From assembly GCF_000478885.1 (NCBI RefSeq), contig NC_022567.1:2542001-2606000 (forward strand): a stretch of 64,000 bases of DNA, written 5' to 3'. The stretch comes from Adlercreutzia equolifaciens DSM 19450. Lineage in GTDB: Bacteria > Actinomycetota > Coriobacteriia > Coriobacteriales > Eggerthellaceae. A program made the position numbers and the translations under genes. The notes under the pieces were generated by a model, which was given only the letters and a program-made list of their open reading frames with translations, ran no database searches and was not told the DNA's origin. Positions 24,849 to 33,052 of this stretch are shown here, one piece after another (position 1 is the first letter of the stretch; each line of letters opens with the position of its first letter).

Positions 24849-26549
24849 CTACTGCCAATCGCTACCGATCAGGATGAGGAAGTCGCCGTCGTAGACGTAC
24901 TCGCCGTCAGTGTTCTGCACGGCGCGGCCGCAGCCGAGAGCGTCGATGAGCTCCTCGGCGTAAACGCGCTGATCGGGCGTATCGAAGACGACCACGGTCT
25001 CCTCGTAGCTGAAGCTGTTCGCGTTGGAGGCGTCGGCGGTATACCCGAGGGGCTTGATGCGCTCGAGCGCCTCGGCGCCCACGCCGTTGATGCCGTTGCC
25101 GTTCTTGATAGTGACGATGCCCGTGCGCGTCTCGCCGAAAGTCTGGCGCTGCGTGCCGTTTGCGCCCTGCACGCCCTCGCTGTCGCTCGCGGCCGCCTTG
25201 CCGTCGCCAACGCTAGCGAGCACGGTGCCGTTCAACTCGTCGACCTCATCGGCCTCGGTGGGCGGAAGCCCCTCGCGCACGCGGCCCATCATGGTGTTCC
25301 ACGCCGCCACGTCAAGCTGCTCGTACCACGTGTCGTTCTTATACTCGCTGATCGTCGGCTCCATGGCGGAGTAGATGTCCTTCGACGGATCGATGCCCTG
25401 CATGGAGGTGGCCAGCGCCACGATATCGCCCACTTTGAAATCAGTAGTGATGTACTGGGAAAGCGCGCTGATGGTGTTGGCCATGGTGGCCGGATCGGCC
25501 GAGAGAATCTTCTTGGCAATGGCGCCCAGCACCAGGCGCTGATTGGCCGCGCGGTAGCGGTCGCCGTCGCCGTACTCGTCGTAGGAGTGGCGCGAGCGGC
25601 ACAAAATGAGCGCCTCTTCGCCGGTCAGGGTCTGTTCGCCTGCATCGACATGGCCGCCGGCCTCGTCGTCGTTGATTTCCATCGGCACGTCCACTTCCAC
25701 GCCGCCCAGAGCGTCAACGACCTCTTCGAAGCCGTCGAAGTTGATCTCGGCATAGTGGGAAATGGGCACACCGGCCATCTGCGAAACCGTCTTGATGGCA
25801 AGCGCCGGGCCGCCGATGGCATAGGAGGCGTTCAGCTTCTGCAGACCGTAGCCCTCGATCTCAATCTCGGTATCGCGGTGCATCGACACCATGGTGACCT
25901 TCTTGTTCTGAGGATCGACGCGCGTGAGGATCATCGAGTCGGAGCGGAAGGTATCGCCGGCATACTGGGTCGATTGCTCGCGAGCGGCCGACTTGTCGGT
26001 GCCCATGAGCAGCATGTAGAAGGTGCCACCGTCGTATTCGGCCGGCGCCTCCAGGGCTTCCACAACCTCGGGCGTGATGTCCTCGTTCATCTCCTGCTCG
26101 ATGCCGGAGATATAGGCCCACGCGGCCCCCGTGGCGCCGAGGACGCCCACCAACACAAAGGCCAGCACGCCGAGCAGAATGCGCTTGCGCTTCTTGCGGC
26201 GTCGATCCTTCGCGTAGTCATCACCGGTGGCCCCGCGGGAATAGGGGTTGGGCTCGGCCATGGGAGGCAGCACCGGCATGGCGTCGGCCACCGTTCCCTC
26301 GAGGGCAGGCTGCTTGGGAAGCGGCTGGGAGTGCCGCGGGTTGTTCGAGCCGACGGGCTGAGAATGGCGCGGGTTATTCGACCCCACCGACTGAGAATGA
26401 CGGGGGTTGTTCGTCACCTTCCCTATGGGCTGGGAGTTGCGGGGGTTGTTGGCGCCGACAGGCTGCGAATGCCTTGGATTGTTCGACTTCCCCGTGGGCT
26501 GAGATGCGTGCTGCGCGCGGGGGTTGTTCTTGCCTGGAGTTTCGGCCAT
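24849..26549 (-). CDS. LytR-CpsA-Psr family protein with N-terminal NNPRHSQPVGS repeats
   Basis: 566 residues from MAETPGKNN. LCP enzymes transfer polymers from lipid carriers to peptidoglycan outside the membrane. Order: cytoplasmic N-terminus with six NNPR-type units of about 11 residues (8-79), basic stretch (KDRRRKKRKR), one membrane helix (about 124-147), LCP domain (LLMGTDKS, RSDSMILTRVDP, VSMHRDT, ALGGVEVDV, LTGEEALILCRSRH, RYRAANQRLVLGAI), then a LytR_C domain (GIVTIKNGNGINGVGAEALERIKPLGY). Family Arg and Asp residues for pyrophosphate binding are present. The repeat tail is unusual. The ribosome site at 26549 is weak, but family character ends upstream of it. Confidence 0.92.
   Translation of the reverse strand: MAETPGKNNPRAQHASQPTGKSNNPRHSQPVGANNPRNSQPIGKVTNNPRHSQSVGSNNPRHSQPVGSNNPRHSQPLPKQPALEGTVADAMPVLPPMAEPNPYSRGATGDDYAKDRRRKKRKRILLGVLAFVLVGVLGATGAAWAYISGIEQEMNEDITPEVVEALEAPAEYDGGTFYMLLMGTDKSAAREQSTQYAGDTFRSDSMILTRVDPQNKKVTMVSMHRDTEIEIEGYGLQKLNASYAIGGPALAIKTVSQMAGVPISHYAEINFDGFEEVVDALGGVEVDVPMEINDDEAGGHVDAGEQTLTGEEALILCRSRHSYDEYGDGDRYRAANQRLVLGAIAKKILSADPATMANTISALSQYITTDFKVGDIVALATSMQGIDPSKDIYSAMEPTISEYKNDTWYEQLDVAAWNTMMGRVREGLPPTEADEVDELNGTVLASVGDGKAAASDSEGVQGANGTQRQTFGETRTGIVTIKNGNGINGVGAEALERIKPLGYTADASNANSFSYEETVVVFDTPDQRVYAEELIDALGCGRAVQNTDGEYVYDGDFLILIGSDWQ
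26313..26528. repeat. 33-bp tandem repeats encoding NNPRHSQPVGS units
   Basis: Six in-frame units, mostly 33 bp, in the 5' part of the LCP gene; units 4-6 are nearly identical and units 1-3 more diverged. Confidence 0.85.
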
Positions 26550-26779
26550 CCTGGAAGGTCTCGCTTTCGTGGTTCGTGTTTCCTGACAAGCAGAACCGCA
26601 AGCCGCACAGCGCCGCAAAGCCAAGAATTGCTCAATTCGAAGTAACATTTTGGCAAAGAATTGCCGAACGGCGCAACAAAATGGGCCCCATTACCAGTGA
26701 AAAGCCATAGGAGAACGGCAGATTGCCCACAACTTCGCCACGGATGCGCCGAGCAGGAGCATCAACATTGAAGCGTCTC

Positions 26780-29005
26780 CTACGACAGGCGCTTGACCAT
26801 GGAGGCGTTGGCGGCGAGCTCGGCGCTATCATCAAGAGGAGCGAGATCGGCGGCCGGGGTTCCGGTGCGCTGCGTCCGGCGCTCGAGAGCGCGGGCGAGC
26901 AGCCAGTCGGCCACTTCCGGGTTCTTGGAAAGCAGCGGCCCGTGGGAATAGGTGCCCACGACGTTCTTGTAGCGGGCGCCCTCCACGCGATCGTCATCGT
27001 TGTTGCCGTGACCGCAGGAGGACACGACGCGGCCGAAACCTTCCACGCCCTCGCCCAGGTAGGTACGGCCGGCGTGGTTCTCATAGCCCACGACGGGATG
27101 GGCGGCCAGCGGAGATTCGAGCACCATGTTGTCGATGAGACGGTCGGCCGACGTGCCGGGGCGGCGCGTCTCCATGTCGATGAGGCCAAGGCCGGGCACA
27201 AGCTCGTCGCCCCACAGCCACTGGCGACCGAGAATCTGGTAGCCCCCGCAGATGGCAAGCAGCGGGCCGTCTCCTTCCACATAGGCGGCCAGCTCGTCGC
27301 GCATCGCCAGCAGCTGCTCGCTGGCAAGCTTCTGCTCGCGGTCGGGGCCGCCGCCCATGAAAACGAGGTCGACCTGGGAGAAGTCCACCGCCTCTCCGTG
27401 CTGGATGCGGCGCACTTCCACGGGGATGCCACGCCAGCGCAGGCGCTGCTCAAGGATGCGCACGTTGCCGCCGTCGCCGTAGAGGTTCAGCAGGTCGGGC
27501 AGCATATGGGCGATAACGACGGGAGGCTCGGAAGTGGCGGTGGCGGTGGCGGAAGCGGAAGCGGCTGCGTCGTGGGAAGGGGCCTTGGGGTCAGCGCCCT
27601 CAGCGTGCGACGGTGATGCCAGATCGGAAGCAGCGGGTTCGGCGGCCTCGGCGGGTTCGGCGACCTCCATAGCGTTCAGGGCGGCGTGCACCGGAGGCAG
27701 TGCCGTGTAGTTCGCAATAGCATAGACGGCAGCGTCGGCTGGCAGCACGGCGGCAGCGGTAAGCGCCCCCAAGCGAGCGAAAGCGTCTTCGATGTTCTCG
27801 ATGACCGCCGCCTCAATGCCAGCGTACTTCAGGCGCACGGCCAAATCGTGGGCGCGCGAGCCGCCGGCAAACACCACCGTATCCGATTGGTCGGCAAGCT
27901 CTTCGAAATCGATATCCCAAATCCAAGAAATGTCGCGGCCATCAGCTACCTGGTCGTTGATGAAGAAGGCCACCATCTTGGGGCCCCGGTCGGCTTCCAC
28001 GATCTTCAGGTTCTGGTTGAAGCCCGTGGGGTTCTTCGCCAGGTTCAGCAGCACGTCGCGACCACCCAGACGGTAACGCTGCAAACGGCCGTTGCGCGGG
28101 TTGAAGGCATCTTGGGCCCGCTGGAAATCGGCCGTGGGAATGCCCACCTCGCGGCAAAGGGCATAGGAGGCCACAAGATTGTAAGCGGCGTAGGGCGTCG
28201 GCTGCGGCGTATGCACCGATTCGCAGCCGGCCGGCCCGCAGACCTCCATGGTCACGCCCGAAGGCCCGATGGCGATGTCGCGCCCAGCGAAGTCCAGCGT
28301 CGGGCGCGCGAAGTCGCATTGGTCGCAGAAATAGTCGCCGAGCTGGCCGTACTGGCGGTAATGGTAGCGCACCATGCCGTCGCACTTCTGGCACATCTGG
28401 GCGTCGGTGACGGTGTTTTGGGCCAAGCCCATAGACTCGCTCAGGCCAAAGGCGACCGTACGATTGGGCACCTCATCGGCGATACGGGCGCACAGCGGGT
28501 CATCGGCGTTGTACACGAGCACGGTGTCAGGCGAGGCGGTCAACGCGCCCGCAATGGACGTTTGGATGCGGTCGATTTCGCCGCAGCGGTCGAGCTGGTC
28601 GCGAAACAAATTCAGCAGCAGCACATAGTTCGAGCGCAGATGCGGCAGCACGTGGGCAAGCCACAACTCGTCGCATTCGAAGACGCCCCACTGGGCGGCC
28701 GGCTGCTGCAGAAGCGCCGAGGAAATGCCGGCGGCCAGATTGGCCCCGGTGCGGTTGCAGATAATAGTGCGGCCGGAGGCTTCGAAAGCATCGGCCAGAA
28801 GGTTGTTCGTCGAGGTCTTCCCGTTGGTGCCCACCGTGATGACCGAGCCCTGCGTGCACTTGCCGCGCAGCTCATCGAGCAACGACGGATCAATCTTGAG
28901 CGCGATCTTTCCCGGCAGGTTGGCCGCGGGCCGATGCGCCACATGGCGCAACCCCCAGGTTGAAACCGCACTTGCCGCCTTCGCAAGCGAAAACCTCAAG
29001 CTCAT
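26780..29005 (-). CDS. murT-gatD: Lipid II isoglutaminyl synthase, MurT-GatD fusion
   Basis: 741 residues combining the two subunits that amidate the alpha-carboxyl of D-Glu in lipid II. MurT part (1-445): ATP loop GTNGKTS at 59-65, zinc ribbon with Cys205, Cys208, Cys227, Cys230, then the C-terminal domain with NLAKNPTGFNQ (321-331) and WIWDIDFEEL (361-370). A 50-residue Ala/Pro/Ser/Thr linker (447-495). GatD part (496-705): VIAHMLPDLLNLYGDGGN, FMGGGPDREQ, nucleophile Cys586 in LAICGGYQ, His688 in GTYSHGPLL. In Staphylococcus, Streptococcus and Mycobacterium these are separate genes, murT then gatD; here one chain keeps the same order. GAGGTG precedes the ATG. Confidence 0.93.
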   Translation of the reverse strand: MSLRFSLAKAASAVSTWGLRHVAHRPAANLPGKIALKIDPSLLDELRGKCTQGSVITVGTNGKTSTNNLLADAFEASGRTIICNRTGANLAAGISSALLQQPAAQWGVFECDELWLAHVLPHLRSNYVLLLNLFRDQLDRCGEIDRIQTSIAGALTASPDTVLVYNADDPLCARIADEVPNRTVAFGLSESMGLAQNTVTDAQMCQKCDGMVRYHYRQYGQLGDYFCDQCDFARPTLDFAGRDIAIGPSGVTMEVCGPAGCESVHTPQPTPYAAYNLVASYALCREVGIPTADFQRAQDAFNPRNGRLQRYRLGGRDVLLNLAKNPTGFNQNLKIVEADRGPKMVAFFINDQVADGRDISWIWDIDFEELADQSDTVVFAGGSRAHDLAVRLKYAGIEAAVIENIEDAFARLGALTAAAVLPADAAVYAIANYTALPPVHAALNAMEVAEPAEAAEPAASDLASPSHAEGADPKAPSHDAAASASATATATSEPPVVIAHMLPDLLNLYGDGGNVRILEQRLRWRGIPVEVRRIQHGEAVDFSQVDLVFMGGGPDREQKLASEQLLAMRDELAAYVEGDGPLLAICGGYQILGRQWLWGDELVPGLGLIDMETRRPGTSADRLIDNMVLESPLAAHPVVGYENHAGRTYLGEGVEGFGRVVSSCGHGNNDDDRVEGARYKNVVGTYSHGPLLSKNPEVADWLLARALERRTQRTGTPAADLAPLDDSAELAANASMVKRLS

Positions 29006-29380
29006 ACACGCACCTCGTTGCTCTTAAGGGGAGACGGCCGCGCGGATTGCCGCACGCAGGCGAGTCGAACCGTTCAGTTTCAACTCACGCTCCCCGTTTT
29101 TTCGATGGCGACCAGTATAGCGTTGGAGCGCCCTCCCCCGCCCCGCCCCACGGCCTTTCCAGATTAACCGAGCGAAGACACCGACTAGCCGATTCGCACA
29201 TCTGGCACCCCCCTCGCGTCCAGCCGCACCCGAAAGAGCAACGCCGGCTGCTCGAGCCAGCGCGAATTCCTGCATTTCGATACCGTCATTGTGCGCATCT
29301 GGGGAATTCCCCCATGCGGCTGCTTGCGCAGCGTCGACCAGTTCGCTATACTAAACAGCCGCTTCGCAAGAAGCACTTTT
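29006..29380. other. Intergenic region between murT-gatD and tRNA-Thr
   Basis: Carries a TATACT on the minus strand (29114-29119, possible murT-gatD promoter, no clear -35) and the tRNA-Thr promoter. Nothing else recognised. Confidence 0.5.
29324..29352 (+). promoter_or_regulatory. Promoter of tRNA-Thr
   Basis: TTGCGC (29324-29329) and TATACT (29347-29352), spacer 17 bp. Confidence 0.65.
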
Positions 29381-29456
29381 GCCAACGTGGCTCAGCTGGT
29401 AGAGCAACGCACTCGTAATGCGTAGGTCAGCGGTTCGAATCCGCTCGTTGGCTCCA
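29381..29456 (+). tRNA. tRNA-Thr (anticodon CGT)
   Basis: 76 nt including CCA. Acceptor GCCAACG/CGTTGGC with discriminator T, anticodon stem ACGCA/TGCGT and loop CTCGTAA, T-loop GTTCGAATC. Confidence 0.97.
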
Positions 29457-29463
29457 GACTTTG

Positions 29464-29493
29464 AAAGCGCCCCGCCCCGCCGCGGGGCGCTTT
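29464..29493 (+). terminator. Terminator after tRNA-Thr
   Basis: Stem AAAGCGCCCC/GGGGCGCTTT with a 10-nt loop; T run is short. Confidence 0.7.
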
Positions 29494-29519
29494 GCATATC
29501 GCGCGAGAATCGAGCCTCC

Positions 29520-32162
29520 ATGGAACACATCGAAACCGCCACGCCTCTTGCCTTCACCGAGCCTACCGCCATTGAGGTGCGCGGGGCGCGGGTGCACAAC
29601 TTGAAGAACCTCTCGCTGGATGTGCCGCTGAGGCAGCTCGTGGGCATTGCGGGCGTTTCCGGCTCGGGCAAAAGCTCGCTCGCGCTGGGCGTTCTGTACG
29701 CCGAGGGCAGTCGCCGCTACTTGGAGGCGCTTTCCACCTACACCCGCCGACGCATCTCCCAGGCCGGACGCGCCACCGTGGACGAGGTGCTGCACGTACC
29801 GGCGGCCCTCGCCCTGCGCCAGCGGCCCGGCATACCCGGCGTGCACTCCACGTTCGGCACGTCCACGGAGCTTTTGAACTACCTGCGCCTCATGTTCTCG
29901 CGCCTCGGCTGCCATGTGTGTCCCAACGGGCACGTGAACGCGCCGACCCTGAACGTGGCCGCCGAGCTGCCCATTACCTGCTCCACCTGCGGCGTGGAAT
30001 TCTACGGCCCCTCCGCCGAGGACCTCGCCTTCAACAGCGGTGGCGCCTGCCCCACCTGCGGCGGCACCGGTGTCGTGCGCGACATCGACGAGTCCACGCT
30101 CATCGCCGACCCCAACCTTACTTTAGAAGAGGGCGCAGTGGCGCCGTGGCGCAACCTCATGTGGTCGCTCATGCCGCAGGTGGCCCGCGAGATGGGCGTG
30201 CGCACCGACGTGCCCTACCGCGACCTCACCGATGCCGAGAAGGACATCGTGCTGCACGGCCCCATGGAGAAGCGCCACATCCTGTACGTCCCCAAGAACA
30301 AAGACCATGCCACCGAGCTGGACTTCACCTACTACAGCGCCGTGAACACCGTGAGAAACGCGCTGGCGAAAGCGAAGGACGAGAAGGGCATGGCGCGCGT
30401 GGCGAAGTTCCTCTGCGAGTCGGTGTGCCCCGACTGCCACGGCACGCGGCTCTCCGAGAAGGCGCGGTCGTCCACCATCGATGGGCGCAATCTCGCCCAG
30501 GTGACGGCCCTGTCGCTGGACGAGTTGCGCGAGTGGCTGCCTGGCGTGGCCCCGTGGCTTCCGCCAGAGATGCGCCCGATGTGCGACTCCATCACGAGCG
30601 AGATGACCGAGCCAATCCAGAGGCTGGAGCAGCTGGGGCTGGGATACCTCACCCTCGACCGTGCCAGCGAGACGCTTTCGAACGGCGAGCGCCAGCGCGT
30701 GGCCTTAACGCGCGCCGTGCGCAGCCGCACCACCGGCGTCCTCTACGTACTGGACGAGCCCTCCATCGGACTGCATCCGGCGAACATCGAGGGGCTGCTG
30801 GGCGTCATGGACGACCTTCTGTCCGACGGCAACTCCGTGGTGATGGTGGATCACGACGTGGCCGTGCTGCGCCACGCGAACCACCTCATCGAGATCGGAC
30901 CCGGCTCGGGCGCCGACGGCGGCCGCGTCATCGCCCAAGGGTCGGTGGCCGAGGTGGAGGCGAACCCGGCCAGCCGCATCGGGCCGTTTCTGGCAGGCAC
31001 AGCGAAGGTGCGGGTGCGCACGCCTGTCGCACCCGAACATCTCTTCGACGAAGGAGCCATCACGCTGGAGACCGACACCATCCACACCGTGCATCCGCTG
31101 GAGGCGCGCATTCCGAAAGGGCGTCTGACCTGCGTGACGGGCGTGTCGGGCTCCGGAAAGACAACGCTCGTGCTAGAAAGCCTGGTCGCGGGGCTGAAGG
31201 CATCGCTGGCCGGCACGCCGCTGCCGGGGCATGTGCTGTCCGTGGACGCTCCGGGCATCGCGCGGGTCGATCTGGTGGACGCCACGCCCATCGGCGTGAA
31301 CGTACGCTCCACCGTGGGCACCTACTCCGGCGTGCTGGACGATCTGCGCCGTGCCTTCGCCACTCTGCCGGACGCCAAGGAGCAGGGGCTGAAGGCGGGC
31401 GCGTTCTCCTCCAACACCGGATCCTTGCGCTGCCCCACCTGCGACGGCACGGGACAAATTTCCCTGGACGTGCAGTTCCTCCCCGACGTGGACATCCCCT
31501 GCCCCGACTGCCGCGGCAGCCGCTACGGGCGGGAGGCCTACGCCATTCAAATGGCCATCGAAGGCGGCGTCGAACTGTCCGCCGACGCCGAGATGGAGCG
31601 AGAAGCGACCCGCGAACCCGCCCCCTGCGGAGATATGGCGGCGGGACACGAGCATGCCGACGATTTCGAAAGCGTGCACACGCTATCGCTGCCCGAGGTG
31701 CTCACGCTGACCGTTGACCAGGCGCTTTCCGCCCTCGCCCATCTGAAGAAGGTGCGCGACAAGCTGCAGATCCTCCACGATTTGGGCCTGGGCTATCTCA
31801 CTCTGGGCGAGGCCACCCCGGCACTTTCCGGCGGCGAGGCCCAGCGGCTGAAGCTCGCCAGCGAGATGCGCCGCAACCAGGACGACACCCTCTTCATCTT
31901 CGACGAGCCCACCATCGGGCTGCACCCGCTGGACGTGGAAACCCTCATCGACGTGCTGCAGAACCTCATCGAGCACGGCGCCACCGTCGTGGTCATCGAG
32001 CACGACCTGGACATGATCGCCAACGCCGACTACGTCATCGACATGGGCCCCGGCGGCGGCGAGACCGGCGGCCGCATCGTGGCCGAGGGCACCCCCGCCC
32101 AAGTGGCCGCCAACCCGGAAAGCCTCACCGGCCGCTATCTAGCGAAAGAATTGGAGGAATGA
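29520..32162 (+). CDS. UvrA-like excinuclease ABC subunit A paralogue
   Basis: 880 residues from MEHIETATP. Two ABC ATPase cassettes with Walker A GVSGSGKSSLALGVL (about residue 50) and GVSGSGKTTLVLESL (about 545), signature LSNGERQRVALTRAV and LSGGEAQRLKLASEM, and Walker B VLYVLDEPSIGLHP and LFIFDEPTIGLHP. Zinc-binding CPTCGGTG and CPTCDGTG...CPDCRGSR are present. It is shorter than canonical UvrA (about 940) and the inserted regions are reduced, which fits the UvrA2/class III paralogues found in drug-tolerance contexts. No uvrB or uvrC is nearby. The ribosome site is weak. Its last 28 bp overlap the convergent DUF4405 gene. Confidence 0.9.
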   Translation: MEHIETATPLAFTEPTAIEVRGARVHNLKNLSLDVPLRQLVGIAGVSGSGKSSLALGVLYAEGSRRYLEALSTYTRRRISQAGRATVDEVLHVPAALALRQRPGIPGVHSTFGTSTELLNYLRLMFSRLGCHVCPNGHVNAPTLNVAAELPITCSTCGVEFYGPSAEDLAFNSGGACPTCGGTGVVRDIDESTLIADPNLTLEEGAVAPWRNLMWSLMPQVAREMGVRTDVPYRDLTDAEKDIVLHGPMEKRHILYVPKNKDHATELDFTYYSAVNTVRNALAKAKDEKGMARVAKFLCESVCPDCHGTRLSEKARSSTIDGRNLAQVTALSLDELREWLPGVAPWLPPEMRPMCDSITSEMTEPIQRLEQLGLGYLTLDRASETLSNGERQRVALTRAVRSRTTGVLYVLDEPSIGLHPANIEGLLGVMDDLLSDGNSVVMVDHDVAVLRHANHLIEIGPGSGADGGRVIAQGSVAEVEANPASRIGPFLAGTAKVRVRTPVAPEHLFDEGAITLETDTIHTVHPLEARIPKGRLTCVTGVSGSGKTTLVLESLVAGLKASLAGTPLPGHVLSVDAPGIARVDLVDATPIGVNVRSTVGTYSGVLDDLRRAFATLPDAKEQGLKAGAFSSNTGSLRCPTCDGTGQISLDVQFLPDVDIPCPDCRGSRYGREAYAIQMAIEGGVELSADAEMEREATREPAPCGDMAAGHEHADDFESVHTLSLPEVLTLTVDQALSALAHLKKVRDKLQILHDLGLGYLTLGEATPALSGGEAQRLKLASEMRRNQDDTLFIFDEPTIGLHPLDVETLIDVLQNLIEHGATVVVIEHDLDMIANADYVIDMGPGGGETGGRIVAEGTPAQVAANPESLTGRYLAKELEE

Positions 32163-32554
32163 CGGCGAAACACCGACATAACCACCGGTATACGCAGAAC
32201 AATATGAACGAGCAGGGCGGCTAGTAGTACTTTGGCGGAAAGGGCGTGCACGGGATCCCAAAAATAGTAGCCAGTCGCATAAAGGCCCAAGGAGGGAAGC
32301 AGCGCCCCCGACACCATGATCCCCGACACGACGCAGAAAGCGAGTGCAACCAGCAGCACGCCGTTGAGCACGCGCTGCGTCCAACGGCCACGACCGCCTA
32401 GACCCTCACCGCTCATCACGACATGAGCAACCATAAGCACAAAGACGCCCACGCCGAGATATTCGTGCAAGGGCATCCCCGTCGTCGCCGGATTTGCGGT
32501 CACCAGATAGAAGGCAAGCAACATGATATCGAAAGCGATTCTAGGCACTCGCAT
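32135..32554 (-). CDS. DUF4405 membrane protein, cytochrome b561-like
   Basis: 139 residues with four predicted membrane helices. Histidines sit in helix positions suited to b-heme ligation: His30 and His44 in the first pair of helices, and two further ones in FWDPVHALSAKVLLAALLVHIVLR in the last pair. I infer a small quinone- or electron-transferring b-type membrane protein. Its start overlaps the end of the CX4CH cytochrome gene by 14 bp, so they are coupled. The stop overlaps the end of the convergent uvrA-like gene. Confidence 0.75.
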   Translation of the reverse strand: MRVPRIAFDIMLLAFYLVTANPATTGMPLHEYLGVGVFVLMVAHVVMSGEGLGGRGRWTQRVLNGVLLVALAFCVVSGIMVSGALLPSLGLYATGYYFWDPVHALSAKVLLAALLVHIVLRIPVVMSVFRRHSSNSFAR

Positions 32555-32966
32555 CGCGCTCTCCCTTCGACAAGCCGTGTACGGCCAACCAAAGGCCGAG
32601 CACCAGCGTCACGGGCATGAGAATCCACAGGTTCAAGGACATATCGGAGGCCTGGTGGTAACGGCCAGTGAGAGTATCCCAGCCGTGGCACTCGACCGAC
32701 GCGCAACCAGCCTCGGGACAACGCATCTCGCTGTGACCATCGGGTTCGGGAACAGCGTCGTACCCGTGGCACATGACACTTGCGCATCCGGCTACCGGAC
32801 AAACAGCCTCCGCCGTCAGAGGATGCACACCCGAATCCGGCGCAAGAGCAAACCCCACCCGTGCCACGCCGGCGAAAACGGCGCCAACGATGGCGACAGC
32901 CATAAGCCGCTTTCGCCGTGTCTTTCTCCGCTTCAAACTGTTCACTTCGCTCGAATTCGCTTTCAC
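32541..32966 (-). CDS. Membrane-tethered protein with two CX4CH (heme-type) motifs
   Basis: 141 residues, GTG start with AAAGGATG upstream. An N-terminal basic stretch and helix (about 20-42) and a C-terminal helix (about 113-131) flank an exported loop. The loop has two near-identical units, CPVAGCASVMCHG (56-68) and CPEAGCASVECHG (83-95), each containing CX4CH (Cys61-Cys66-His67; Cys88-Cys93-His94). CX4CH heme sites are known from tetraheme cytochromes c3. Other His (48, 78, 104) could be sixth ligands. The extra Cys before each motif leaves open another metal or a disulfide. With the DUF4405 partner it would pass electrons from quinol to the cell surface. Confidence 0.7.
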   Translation of the reverse strand: MKANSSEVNSLKRRKTRRKRLMAVAIVGAVFAGVARVGFALAPDSGVHPLTAEAVCPVAGCASVMCHGYDAVPEPDGHSEMRCPEAGCASVECHGWDTLTGRYHQASDMSLNLWILMPVTLVLGLWLAVHGLSKGERDASA

Positions 32967-32987
32967 CGCTCATCCTTTCCAAGGCGA

Positions 32988-33018
32988 AAAGAGCCGCAAG
33001 CGCGGGCCTGCGGCTCTT
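32988..33018 (-). terminator. Rho-independent terminator after the NrfD gene
   Basis: AAGAGCCGCA pairs with TGCGGCTCTT and is followed on the minus strand by TTTT; it lies between the NrfD gene and the CX4CH gene, so the latter pair is probably read by its own promoter or by read-through. Confidence 0.75.
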
Positions 33019-33052
33019 CGAAGGGAGGTCTCCACTCTCGGCGATAAAGCCG

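Noticed and set aside
32541..32966. Rubredoxin or zinc-ribbon protein from the repeated cysteines
   Set aside because: The cysteines sit in CX4CH pairs between two membrane helices on the exported side, which suits heme or another redox site better, although zinc is not excluded.
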